NCBI RefSeq assembly: GCF_008369105.1
Contig: NZ_VINQ01000015.1
Span: forward strand, 36,153 to 100,152
Length of the DNA stretch: 64,000 nt
DNA from: Aquicoccus porphyridii
GTDB taxonomy: Bacteria; Pseudomonadota; Alphaproteobacteria; Rhodobacterales; Rhodobacteraceae
Reading direction: 5' to 3'
Part shown: positions 8,844 through 17,007 of the stretch, piece by piece
How positions within the stretch are numbered: position 1 is the stretch's first letter
Layout of the letters: every line of letters begins with the position of its first letter
The notes under the pieces: generated by a model
What the model was told of the DNA's origin: nothing
The model's input: the letters and a program-made list of their open reading frames with translations, nothing else
Database searches by the model: none
Translations under genes and position numbers: made by a program

Positions 8844-10118
8844 ATGAAGACCCTTCTGACCAATGCCCGCCTGATCGACCCCGAGGCCCAGACCGACACG
8901 CCCGGCTGGCTGCTGATCGACGGCACCGCGATCGGCGCGACCGGCCCGTCCGGCGCGGGCGAACCCGCCGCCGATCACATCGTCGACTGCGACGGCAAAT
9001 GCCTCGCCCCCGGCATCGTCGATATCGGCGTCAAGGTCTGCGAACCCGGCGAACGGCACAAGGAAAGCTATCGTTCCGCCGGGCTTGCCGCCGCGGCGGG
9101 CGGCGTCACCACCATGGTCACGCGGCCCGACACGCTCCCGGCCATCGACACGCCCGAAGTGCTCGAATTCGTCCGCCGCCGCGCGAACGAGGCGGCGCCG
9201 GTCAATGTCCTGCCCATGGCCGCGCTCACCAAGGGCCGCGAGGGCCGCGAGATGACCGAGATCGGCTTCCTGCTCGACGCGGGTGCCGTGGGATTCACCG
9301 ATTGCGACCGGGTCATCTCCGACACCAAGGTCTTTTCCCGCGCCCTCACCTATGCGCGCAGCCTCGGCGCGCTGGTCATCGCCCATGTGCAGGAACCGAT
9401 CCTTTCGGCGGCGGCCTCGGCCACCTCGGGAAAATTCGCCTCGCTGCGCGGGCTGGCCAGCGTCACCCCGATGGCCGAACGCATGGCGCTCGATCGCGAC
9501 ATCGCGGTTCTGGAAATGACCGGCGCGCGCTATCACGCCGACCAGATCACCACCGCCCGCGCCCTGCCCGCCCTCGAACGGGCCAAAAGGAACGGGCTCG
9601 ACATCACCGCGGGCACCTCGATCCATCACCTCACCCTGAACGAAATGGACGTGTCCGACTACCGCACCTTCTTCAAGGTCAAACCGCCGCTCAGGTCCGA
9701 GGATGACCGCTTCGCCACGGTCGATGCCGTGCGCTCGGGGCTGATCGACATCATCTCCTCGATGCACACGCCGCAGGACGAGGAAAGCAAGCGCCTGCCC
9801 TTCGACGAGGCCGCGAGCGGCGCGGTCGCGCTCGAAACCTTGCTGCCCGCCGCCCTTCGTCTCTTTCACGCCGACCAGCTCAGCCTGCCACAACTCTTCC
9901 GCGCCCTTGCGCTCAACCCGGCGAAACGGCTCGGCCTGCCCGCGGGGCGGCTGGCACCCGGCACGCCCGCCGATCTGGTGTTGTTCGATCCCGACAAGCC
10001 CTTCGTGCTCGACCGTTTCAAACTTCGGTCGAAATCCAAGAACACACCGTTTGACGGCGCGCGCATGCAAGGTAAGGTGCTGATAACCTTTGTCGGCGGA
10101 GAAAAAGTGTTCGGCTGA
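8844..10118 (+). CDS. Dihydroorotase homologue lacking catalytic metal ligands (PyrC'-like)
   Basis: A 424-residue protein of the amidohydrolase family that aligns with type I dihydroorotases over its whole length (LTNARLIDPEAQTDTPGWLL; LAPGIVDIGVKVCEPGE; GGVTTMVTRPDT; AGTSIHHLTLNEMD; LIDIISSMHTPQDEESK; SLPQLFRALALNPAKRLGLP). The metal-binding D-x-H-x-H of active enzymes is replaced by DIGVKV, and the catalytic aspartate of the T-D-H-A-P motif is Met (SMHTPQ). It is therefore probably not a working dihydroorotase. In pseudomonads a comparable inactive PyrC' is a structural part of the PyrB holoenzyme, and a similar role here is an inference. A true pyrC must lie elsewhere. Confidence 0.92.
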   Translation: MKTLLTNARLIDPEAQTDTPGWLLIDGTAIGATGPSGAGEPAADHIVDCDGKCLAPGIVDIGVKVCEPGERHKESYRSAGLAAAAGGVTTMVTRPDTLPAIDTPEVLEFVRRRANEAAPVNVLPMAALTKGREGREMTEIGFLLDAGAVGFTDCDRVISDTKVFSRALTYARSLGALVIAHVQEPILSAAASATSGKFASLRGLASVTPMAERMALDRDIAVLEMTGARYHADQITTARALPALERAKRNGLDITAGTSIHHLTLNEMDVSDYRTFFKVKPPLRSEDDRFATVDAVRSGLIDIISSMHTPQDEESKRLPFDEAASGAVALETLLPAALRLFHADQLSLPQLFRALALNPAKRLGLPAGRLAPGTPADLVLFDPDKPFVLDRFKLRSKSKNTPFDGARMQGKVLITFVGGEKVFG

Positions 10119-10723
10119 TGCCCGTGATCGAGACCAGTTTGACCACCCTCGCCCTCTGGGCGGTGATCGGATACCTTTTCGGGTCCGTGCCCTTCGGCCT
10201 GCTGCTGACCCGCGCGCTGAAACTGGGCGATCTGCGCAAGATCGGCTCGGGCAATATCGGCGCGACGAACGTGCTGCGCACAGGTAACAAGCGCGCGGCG
10301 GCGCTGACGTTGATTCTCGATGGCGGCAAGGGGGCGGTCGCCGTTCTCGCCGGGCGCGCCATCGCGGGCGAGGATGCGGCGCAGGTCGCGGCGCTCTTCG
10401 CCTTTCTGGGCCATTGCTATCCCGTCTGGCTCGAATTTCGCGGCGGCAAGGGCGTGGCCACCTTCCTTGGCATCCTGCTGGCGCTCGCTTGGCCCGTTGG
10501 CATTGCCGCCTGCCTGACATGGCTTGCCACCGCCGTGATCGCCCGCATCTCGTCGCTTTCGGCGCTGGTTGCGGCGGGCAGTTCGACCATCTGGATGCTG
10601 GTGCTGGGCCATGGCACCGCGTTCTTCCTCGGGATCGCGCTGACGCTTCTGATCTTCTGGCGGCACCGCGCCAACATTTCGCGGCTGCGCACCGGGACCG
10701 AACCCCGGATCGGGCAGAACTGA
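10118..10723 (+). CDS. plsY: Glycerol-3-phosphate acyltransferase PlsY
   Basis: A 201-residue membrane protein starting at a TGATG overlap with the upstream stop. It transfers an acyl group from acyl phosphate to glycerol-3-phosphate in the first step of phospholipid synthesis. The three family motifs are present: GSGNIGATNVLR (about 45), HCYPVWLEFRGGKGVATF (about 105) and the late basic FWRHRANISRLR. DGGKGAVAV lies between the first two. Five membrane helices are expected. The last gene of the pyr operon. Confidence 0.96.
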   Translation: MPVIETSLTTLALWAVIGYLFGSVPFGLLLTRALKLGDLRKIGSGNIGATNVLRTGNKRAAALTLILDGGKGAVAVLAGRAIAGEDAAQVAALFAFLGHCYPVWLEFRGGKGVATFLGILLALAWPVGIAACLTWLATAVIARISSLSALVAAGSSTIWMLVLGHGTAFFLGIALTLLIFWRHRANISRLRTGTEPRIGQN

Positions 10724-10754
10724 GTCGTGGCCGCAGGCGGATGGCGCGTCAGGG

Positions 10755-10855
10755 TATGTCGCGTTTGATCGGCTCAGCCCCCCTTCTCGTTGGTTGTCCG
10801 TCCAAGCCGATTCGACACCGGCCCAGGCGACGTGAAACCAATCAAACGCGATATA
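10755..10855. repeat. Short inverted-repeat element, possible MITE-like remnant
   Basis: The ends TATGTCGCGTTTGATCGG (10755-10772) and CCAATCAAACGCGATATA (10838-10855) are inverted copies matching at 16 of 18 bases. An inner pair GATCGGCT / AGCCGATT allows alternative folding. The element is non-coding and starts and ends with TA. It may be a mobile miniature element or a long hairpin acting as the plsY terminator. Confidence 0.45.
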
Positions 10856-10997
10856 ATCCCTAACCCAACAGAAACCCACCGCGCGCTGCCGAATTAACCC
10901 TTTGGGCCGTTTTCGGCAGATGAATCCTCCGGCAGCCGGGAGTCAGACGCAAAACAGCCGGGAATCATACGCCGATTCCGGGCCGAAATCCGTTTAG

Positions 10998-11021
10998 AAA
11001 GGTTAATTTCGCTTAACCTTT
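10998..11021. terminator. Palindromic hairpin at the gshA 3' end
   Basis: AAAGGTTAA and TTAACCTTT are perfect 9-base inverted arms around TTTCGC, 12 bp past the gshA stop codon. It is symmetrical, so it could end transcription from both plsY and gshA. The stem is AT-rich, so a protein-binding site is an alternative. The TTAA half-sites are 6 bp apart rather than the 7 of a CtrA site. Confidence 0.4.
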
Positions 11022-11032
11022 CGTTTACGGAT

Positions 11033-12403
11033 TCAGTAGGCGTAGCCCTCGTAGATCCGGCTCAGATCGCCGTTCCACTCGACATGATAGAGATCGAGAA
11101 GCTCGTCGGCCGGGGCCTTCCCATCGGTCACGCTGTCCTCCAGCGCGTGCAGGAAATGGCGCTCATCGGGCACCATGCCGCCCGCCCCGGGCCGGGCCCG
11201 GGCCCGCAGACCCTCGCGAGAAATCTCAAGCGTTTGCCGTGCCAGATCGCGCATGTTGATGTCGCCCACCTGCGCATGCAGCCCGTCCTTGCCGGCCGCC
11301 ACGCGCAGCGCCTCGCGGGTCTCGGCATCCCAGCCCTTGACCAGGTCCCACGCCGCATCGAGCGCGGTCTGGTCATAGGTCAGCCCGACCCAGAAGGCGG
11401 GCAGCGCGCACAGCCTGCGCCACGGGCCGCCATCGGCGCCGCGCATCTCGATGAATTGCTTGACCCGCGCCTCGGGAAAGATCGTGGTCAGATGGTCGGC
11501 CCAGTCGCTCAGAGTGGGCGTCTCACCGGGCAGCGCGGGCAGCTTACCCTTTAGAAAATCACGGAAACTCTGGCCCAGCGCGTCGATGTACTTCCCGTCG
11601 CGATAGACGAAATACATCGGCACATCGAGCGCGTATTCGACCCAGGCCTCGAACCCGAATCCTTCGTCGAAGACAAAGGGCAACATGCCCGTGCGCGCCG
11701 CGTCGAGATTCTGCCAGATATGCGCGCGCCATGATTTCCAGCCATTCACCTTGCCTTCGAAAAACGGCGAGTTGGCAAAAAGCGCCGTGGCCACCGGTTG
11801 CAGCGCCAGCGCCACGCGCATCTTCTGGACCATGTCGGCCTCGGTGGAGAAATCGAGATTCACCTGCACCGTGCAGGTGCGATACATCATCGCCGTGCCC
11901 AGCGTGCCGACCCGGCCCATGTAATCGGTCATCAGCTTGTAACGCCCCTTGGGCATCATCGGCATCTGCTCATGCGCCCATTCGGGCGCCGCTCCAAGCC
12001 CGATGAAACCGACACCCACCTTGTCGGCGATATCCTTAACATCCGCTAAGTGTTGGTTAACCTCGTCGCAAGTCTGGTGGATCGTCTCCAGCGGCGCCCC
12101 CGAAAGCTCCAACTGCCCCCCCGGCTCCAAACTCACATTCGCTCCATCCTTTTGTAATCCAACGATATTTTCGCCTTCATACAGAGCTTCCCACCCACGC
12201 AGATCGCGCAAACCTTCCAACACCGCCAGAACCGAACGCTCCCCACGGTAAGGAATGGGTAAATGTGTATCCTTACAATACCCGAACTTCTCATGCTCGG
12301 TGCCAATTCGCCAGTCCTGCTTGGGTTTGCAACCTTCAGCGAGATACTCGGCAAGTTGTTCATGGCGTTCGATCGGACCGCCGCCGGATTGGGGAATGGA
12401 CAT
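11033..12403 (-). CDS. gshA: Glutamate-cysteine ligase (plant/alphaproteobacterial type)
   Basis: A 456-residue enzyme making gamma-glutamylcysteine, the first step of glutathione synthesis. It belongs to the GCS2 family of class 3 ligases: WRIGTEHEKFGY (about 30), VSLEPGGQLELSGAPLETIH (about 90-110), YMGRVGTLGTAMMYRTCTVQ (about 165-185), NSPFFEGKVNGWKSWRAHIW (about 212), and EMRGADGGPWRRLCALPAFW (about 320). The Glu and Arg residues in these blocks are the substrate and metal contacts of the family. The start MSIPQSGGGPIERHEQL has the Shine-Dalgarno GGAGAAA. It is followed by the palindromic hairpin. Confidence 0.96.
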   Translation of the reverse strand: MSIPQSGGGPIERHEQLAEYLAEGCKPKQDWRIGTEHEKFGYCKDTHLPIPYRGERSVLAVLEGLRDLRGWEALYEGENIVGLQKDGANVSLEPGGQLELSGAPLETIHQTCDEVNQHLADVKDIADKVGVGFIGLGAAPEWAHEQMPMMPKGRYKLMTDYMGRVGTLGTAMMYRTCTVQVNLDFSTEADMVQKMRVALALQPVATALFANSPFFEGKVNGWKSWRAHIWQNLDAARTGMLPFVFDEGFGFEAWVEYALDVPMYFVYRDGKYIDALGQSFRDFLKGKLPALPGETPTLSDWADHLTTIFPEARVKQFIEMRGADGGPWRRLCALPAFWVGLTYDQTALDAAWDLVKGWDAETREALRVAAGKDGLHAQVGDINMRDLARQTLEISREGLRARARPGAGGMVPDERHFLHALEDSVTDGKAPADELLDLYHVEWNGDLSRIYEGYAY

Positions 12404-12463
12404 AGGAATTTTCTCCGATCTGTTCGCACATCAACGAAGGAGTGCTGCGAATGAAGGAAAGTG

Positions 12464-12988
12464 TCAATGCAGCCGCGCGACCCGTTCTTGCCAGATTACG
12501 AAGTTTTCCGGCTTTCGTGCGGCCGACGCTGCGATCACTTTCTGGTAATGTGCGCCGGGAAACTGCGCCAGCGCATCCAGGAGTCGTTCAGCCCCCGCCG
12601 CCGAAGCGGGAATTCGTACCTTCTGACCTTCACGATCGGTGAATATCCACAGGATTTCGCCACGCTCTTCATCCCCCAACGCCTCAATCTCGATTCGCGC
12701 AATCAATGACAGCGGCACGACAATGCCCCCCTCGGGCAGGAAATAGGTGAGCTGTGCCTCGTCAAGCTCGACCACCCCGACTCCGCCGCTGCGCGGCCTG
12801 ATCCGCGCCCGTTGCAAGCCTGTAATCAATAGTGCAAACCCGAGCAAAAGAACGGGCCAGCCGATCCACTGAATTATGCCGATACCGCCAAACGCCCAAT
12901 TCGCGCCCAGCCCCGTAACAAGCGCGCCAACCAACACCTCGCGCCAGCGCCAGATCGCCGCGCGCGCCTCGGGCCGCACGAGGTTCAT
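12464..12988 (-). CDS. Hypothetical two-span membrane protein next to rsmE
   Basis: A 174-residue protein whose ATG overlaps the rsmE stop by 4 bases (ATGA). Two membrane helices near residues 16-55 (VLVGALVTGLGANWAFG; WIGWPVLLLGFALLITGL) are followed by a beta-rich cytoplasmic domain (VGVVELDEAQLTYFLPEGG; GEILWIFTDREGQKVRIPA). I do not recognise a characterised family, though the layout resembles PH-like membrane proteins. The coupling with rsmE is seen directly. Confidence 0.8.
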   Translation of the reverse strand: MNLVRPEARAAIWRWREVLVGALVTGLGANWAFGGIGIIQWIGWPVLLLGFALLITGLQRARIRPRSGGVGVVELDEAQLTYFLPEGGIVVPLSLIARIEIEALGDEERGEILWIFTDREGQKVRIPASAAGAERLLDALAQFPGAHYQKVIAASAARKPENFVIWQERVARLH

Positions 12989-13713
12989 AGCCAATCCCCC
13001 AATTGTGCCTGCCATACTGTTATTGCCGCCACCACAGCAGTATCGGCTCGCAGGATGCGCGGCCCCAAAGCGACCGGATGGGCACCGTCCATCGCCGCGA
13101 TCCGATTTCGTTCGGCCTCGGAGAATCCGCCTTCCGGCCCAATCAGGATCGCCCATGACTGCCCAGAAAATCTATCGGGAAGGACAAATGCCCCTCCCGC
13201 CAACGTCTCGTCGCAAAACATCAGATGCCGACCTTCCGGCCAGTCGTTCAACACCTTGTCCAAACGTTCAAGCGGCGCGACCTCGGGCACGAACGTGCCA
13301 CCACATTGCTCGGCCGCCTCGATCGCGTGGGTCTGCAACCGGTCCTGCCGAATACGTTCCGAATTGGTAAAATCCGTCTGCACCGGCAAGATCCGCGCCG
13401 CACCCATCTCGGCGGCTTTCTCGACGATGAAATCGGTTCTTGCCTTCTTGATCGGGGCAAAAAGCAGCCACAAATCCGGCGGATCGCGTTGCGGTGCACT
13501 CTGTTCAACACAGGACAAAACGCCGCCACGCTTACCCTTCTCGACCACCTCAGACCGCCATTCCCCATCCTGGCCGTTGAAAAGCAACACTGCATCTCCA
13601 TGGCCAAGGCGCATCACGCCGAAAAGGTAATGCGCCTGCGCCCGGTCCAAAGGAACGGTTTGCCCTTGGCCCAAGGGGTGCTCTACATACAATCTAATCT
13701 TTGCCGTTTTCAT
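12985..13713 (-). CDS. rsmE: 16S rRNA (uracil1498-N3)-methyltransferase
   Basis: A 242-residue SPOUT methyltransferase that methylates U1498 of 16S rRNA. The N-terminal PUA-like part reads RLYVEHPLGQGQTVPL and AQAHYLFGVMRLGHGD. The SPOUT domain has LLFAPIKKARTDFIVEKAAE, the conserved WAILIGPEGGFSEAE, and LGPRILRADTAVVAAITVW that forms the trefoil knot. The start MKTAKIRLYV was chosen because the longer extension runs into the divergent ubiA promoter region. Its start lies only 12 bp from the ubiA start, so the two promoters must overlap the opposite coding sequence. Confidence 0.95.
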   Translation of the reverse strand: MKTAKIRLYVEHPLGQGQTVPLDRAQAHYLFGVMRLGHGDAVLLFNGQDGEWRSEVVEKGKRGGVLSCVEQSAPQRDPPDLWLLFAPIKKARTDFIVEKAAEMGAARILPVQTDFTNSERIRQDRLQTHAIEAAEQCGGTFVPEVAPLERLDKVLNDWPEGRHLMFCDETLAGGAFVLPDRFSGQSWAILIGPEGGFSEAERNRIAAMDGAHPVALGPRILRADTAVVAAITVWQAQLGDWL

Positions 13714-13725
13714 GGACCCGACAAT

Positions 13726-14709
13726 ATGACCGCACCCGAGAATACGCCAGAGCCCAACCACAAGGTTGGCGATGCCGTGGCAGACGCCGTAAAGGATAAT
13801 TGGGTTGACCGGATCGCCCCCGTCGCAACCCGCCCCTACTTCCGGCTTTCACGTGCTGATCGGCCGATCGGAACATGGCTGCTTTTGTTGCCGTGCTGGT
13901 GGGGTCTCTTGCTCGCCATGTTGCATGACGGGCAGGCCCGCTGGTTCGATCTGTGGATATTTTTCGCCTGCGGGCTGGGGGCGTGGCTTATGCGCGGGGC
14001 AGGTTGCACATGGAATGACATAACCGACCGCGACATCGACGGTAGTGTCGAGCGCACCCGGTCGCGCCCGATACCTTCCGGGCAGGTTTCAGTGAAGATG
14101 GCGTTGGCCTGGATGGTGGCACAGGCACTCGTGGCCTTCGTTATTCTCTTGACCTTCCCTGTCAACGCCATCCTTCTGGGTATTCTGGCGCTTTTGCCGG
14201 TCGCCATCTACCCCTTCGCCAAACGCTTCACATGGTGGCCACAGATATTTCTCGGCCTCGCTTTCAACTGGGGGACACTGTTGGCGTGGACAGCGCATAC
14301 CGGTACTCTCGGGACACCGGCAATCATCCTCTATTTCGCGGGGATTTCATGGACGCTTTTCTATGACACTATCTATGCACATCAAGACAAGGAAGATGAT
14401 GCCCTGATCGGCGTGAAATCAACGGCACGCCTGTTCGGGACGCAAACACCGATCTGGCTTCGTCGCTTCCTGATCGGCACGGTTACACTCATGGGGCTGG
14501 CGATTATCGCGGCGATGATCGGCCAGCGAGGCAACCCGCTGGCGCTCCTTATAGCGCTGTCCGGGGCCTGCGTCATGGGATGGCATATGGTGTGGCAAAT
14601 TCGCATGCTTGATATTGATGACAACGACAAGCTTCTCATGCTGTTCCGCTCCAATCGCGATACCGGGCTGATCCCTCTGCCGTTTTTCGCCGTCACCCTA
14701 TTCCTTTGA
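13726..14709 (+). CDS. ubiA: 4-hydroxybenzoate polyprenyltransferase
   Basis: A 327-residue integral membrane enzyme that attaches the polyprenyl tail to 4-hydroxybenzoate in ubiquinone synthesis. Both aspartate-rich motifs are present: NDITDRDIDGSVERTRSRPI (NDxxDxxxD, about residue 103) and DTIYAHQDKEDD (about 220). Seven to nine hydrophobic helices surround them. A 35-residue soluble leader precedes the first conserved block (YFRLSRADRPIGTWLLLLPC). The start at 13726 follows the rsmE divergent start closely. Confidence 0.95.
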   Translation: MTAPENTPEPNHKVGDAVADAVKDNWVDRIAPVATRPYFRLSRADRPIGTWLLLLPCWWGLLLAMLHDGQARWFDLWIFFACGLGAWLMRGAGCTWNDITDRDIDGSVERTRSRPIPSGQVSVKMALAWMVAQALVAFVILLTFPVNAILLGILALLPVAIYPFAKRFTWWPQIFLGLAFNWGTLLAWTAHTGTLGTPAIILYFAGISWTLFYDTIYAHQDKEDDALIGVKSTARLFGTQTPIWLRRFLIGTVTLMGLAIIAAMIGQRGNPLALLIALSGACVMGWHMVWQIRMLDIDDNDKLLMLFRSNRDTGLIPLPFFAVTLFL

Positions 14710-14768
14710 TTGCACCTCGGGGCAGCAGGGCCTAGAGAACGGTCAGGGTTTCCAAACTTCGGTCCGAG

Positions 14769-16697
14769 ATGCGCCTGTCTTCAATCTTCATCATTGCTGG
14801 TACGTTCCTTGCGGCGGCTATCGCCAGCCTGTTCGCGGCCAGCTTTGCCGTGACCATGATCGAGGAAAACTCTGAAATCGATGTTCGGCGCTCGCTTGAT
14901 GACCAGGGCCTGACATGGGCCGAGGTCCATGCCGACGGGCTTCGGGTCTTTTTGACCGGTACGGCACCCAGCGAAGCATCGCGTTTTCTTGCCGTGAGTT
15001 CCGCGGGAAGTGTGGTTGACGCCGCTCGGGTGATCGACCGCATGGACGTGCAAGCCACCAAGGGCATTACGCCACCACGATTTTCCATCGAGATATTGCG
15101 AAATGATGCGGGCATTTCGCTAATCGGGCTTATTCCGGCCACGACCGATCGTGATGACATCCTTGAAAAACTGGAGGACATTGCAGGGAATGGGAACGTG
15201 GTCGACCTGCTGGAAACCGCAGATTATCCGCATCCTCCCGAATGGGATGCCGCCCTGCAGTTCGGGTTGGAAACGCTGGAGGATCTGCCCAGATCAAAAG
15301 TCTCGATCGACGCCCAGCGGGTTGAAATCACGGCAATGTCAGACAGCCCCGATGCCAAACGCAAACTGGAGGCCGACCTCGCCCGTGCCGCGCCGCGTGG
15401 CCTTGGACTTGTCCTCGACATCTCGGCACCCCGCCCTGTCATCACGCCGTTTTCATTGCGTTTCGTAGTTGACGAAAACAGTGCCCGGTTTGACAGTTGT
15501 TCCGCCGATACAGAGGCTGCGCGCGATCAGATCATTGCCGCCGCCCGGGCCGCCGGCATGGCAGGCAAGGCCAACTGCACTATAGGCCTTGGCGTGCCGT
15601 CCCCCAATTGGGCCCGCGCCGCCGCACTCTCCATCGCCGCCCTGGACAGGATCGGAAAAGGCTCTGTCACCTTCTCGGATGCGGACATATCGCTCGTGGC
15701 GGCCGAAGGCACCGATCAGTCGCTTTTCGATCAAACGGTCGGTGAGCTCGAAACCACCTTGCCAGAGGTGTTCACCGTTCACGCCGTTCTGCCACAAACC
15801 GCTGAAAACGGCGATTCAGGCCCACCCGAATTCGTGGTGACACTTTCGCCCGAAGGCCTTGTTCACATGCGCGGGCGTATCAGTGACGAACTGCTGCGCC
15901 AGACAGCCATCAGTTTCGCAAGGGCACGCTTCGGGTCCGACGTGGTCCACAATTCCGCTCGCATCGACGACTCGCTTCCAAGAGGATGGGCAGTGCGGGT
16001 GCTGGCCGGAATCGAAGCTTTGGCACAGCTTTCAAACGGTGCGGTTACCGTGTCCCCGGATCGGATCGTGGTCAGAGGCAACACCGGGAACTCCGACGCC
16101 AGTGCGGGAATTTCCCGGCTGTTGTCGGACAAGCTGGGCGAGGCGTCGCGGTTCACCATAGATGTCACCTACCAGGAACAGCTCGATCCGGTGGCAAGCG
16201 TGCCTACACCCGAAGAATGCGGCGCACAGATCGAGGCTGTTCAGGCAGAGCGCAAGATCAGCTTTGAGCCCGGTTCTGACACGATCGACGCAGGCGCACG
16301 CAAGACGCTGGACGATATCGCTGACATCCTCAAGAAATGTGGCCCCATAAGGCTCGAAATTGCAGGACACACGGACAGTCAAGGGCGGGAAGTGATGAAC
16401 CAGCAACTCAGCCAGGCCCGGGCACAATCGGTTCTCAACGGTCTGCGCGAGCGGCGCGTTCTTACATCGACCTTCACCGCCGTCGGCTATGGCGAGACCC
16501 AGCCCATCGCGGACAACGGCACCGAGGAAGGCCGCGAGGCCAACCGCCGGATCGAGTTCCGCGTCGTTCTTCCCGAACCGATCGAAGAGACGGAAACCAC
16601 ATTGGAAAGCATCGAACAGGACGTCGCTGCCGATCCCGAGACGGAAGCCGATGACACGGCTTCGCAAGACGAGGACACCCCGGATGACGAGAATTGA
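14769..16697 (+). CDS. OmpA-family protein with repeated BON-like modules
   Basis: A 642-residue protein. The N-terminal hydrophobic segment (IFIIAGTFLAAAIASLFAASF) is a signal anchor. The next ~440 residues hold several repeats of a BON-like pattern (GLRVFLTGTAPSEASRFLAV; GISLIGLIPATTDRDDILEK; GLVHMRGRISDELLRQTAI; RIVVRGNTGNSDASAGI). The C-terminus is an OmpA peptidoglycan-binding domain (ISFEPGSDTIDAGARKTLDD; IAGHTDSQGREVMNQQLSQA; NRRIEF) followed by an acidic tail. It probably links the envelope to peptidoglycan. It overlaps the next gene by 14 bp. Confidence 0.9.
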   Translation: MRLSSIFIIAGTFLAAAIASLFAASFAVTMIEENSEIDVRRSLDDQGLTWAEVHADGLRVFLTGTAPSEASRFLAVSSAGSVVDAARVIDRMDVQATKGITPPRFSIEILRNDAGISLIGLIPATTDRDDILEKLEDIAGNGNVVDLLETADYPHPPEWDAALQFGLETLEDLPRSKVSIDAQRVEITAMSDSPDAKRKLEADLARAAPRGLGLVLDISAPRPVITPFSLRFVVDENSARFDSCSADTEAARDQIIAAARAAGMAGKANCTIGLGVPSPNWARAAALSIAALDRIGKGSVTFSDADISLVAAEGTDQSLFDQTVGELETTLPEVFTVHAVLPQTAENGDSGPPEFVVTLSPEGLVHMRGRISDELLRQTAISFARARFGSDVVHNSARIDDSLPRGWAVRVLAGIEALAQLSNGAVTVSPDRIVVRGNTGNSDASAGISRLLSDKLGEASRFTIDVTYQEQLDPVASVPTPEECGAQIEAVQAERKISFEPGSDTIDAGARKTLDDIADILKKCGPIRLEIAGHTDSQGREVMNQQLSQARAQSVLNGLRERRVLTSTFTAVGYGETQPIADNGTEEGREANRRIEFRVVLPEPIEETETTLESIEQDVAADPETEADDTASQDEDTPDDEN

Positions 16698-17007
16698 ATT
16701 CATCATTGCAACGGCAATCATCCTGTTTGTCGCCTTTTGCATGGGATGGTTTGCCAATTGGCTCATTCACCGTTTCACGCGGGTGGCGCGCTCGGATATC
16801 GAAGAGCTGGAGAAGATGTCACAGGAATTGCACGAAGCCGAGGAAACGCGCGATCAGGCCATCACCTATCTGCAGCAGCGAGAGGCCGAGTTGACCAATC
16901 AGATCGCGCAGACCGAGGCCGAACTTGCCGCGGCCATGGACGGGCTTCGCGATGCGCGACATGAGGCGGAAACGCTGCGTGCGCAGCTTGACTCTAGGGG
17001 CGCCTGA
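16684..17007 (+). CDS. Small membrane-anchored coiled-coil protein
   Basis: A 107-residue protein with an N-terminal membrane helix (FIIATAIILFVAFCMGWFAN, residues 5-24) and a long Glu/Ala/Gln-rich coiled coil (about 38-102). The ATG lies inside the end of the OmpA-like gene, so the two are translationally coupled and may act together at the envelope. Its last 14 bp overlap the convergent glycosylase gene. I do not recognise a named family. Confidence 0.82.
   Translation: MTRIEFIIATAIILFVAFCMGWFANWLIHRFTRVARSDIEELEKMSQELHEAEETRDQAITYLQQREAELTNQIAQTEAELAAAMDGLRDARHEAETLRAQLDSRGA

Larger units (their letters stand above)
10724..11032. other. Convergent intergenic region between plsY and gshA
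   Basis: This 309-bp gap has no gene. It holds a 101-bp inverted-repeat element (10755-10855), two copies of the motif CAGCCGGGA(G/A)TCA around 10933-10965, and a symmetrical TTAA-rich hairpin directly after the gshA stop. The first two features recur or pair in ways not explained by terminators alone (see findings). Confidence 0.5.

Noticed and set aside
11003..11016. A CtrA-type site in the TTAA hairpin
   Set aside because: The TTAA half-sites are 6 bp apart, while CtrA sites need 7.
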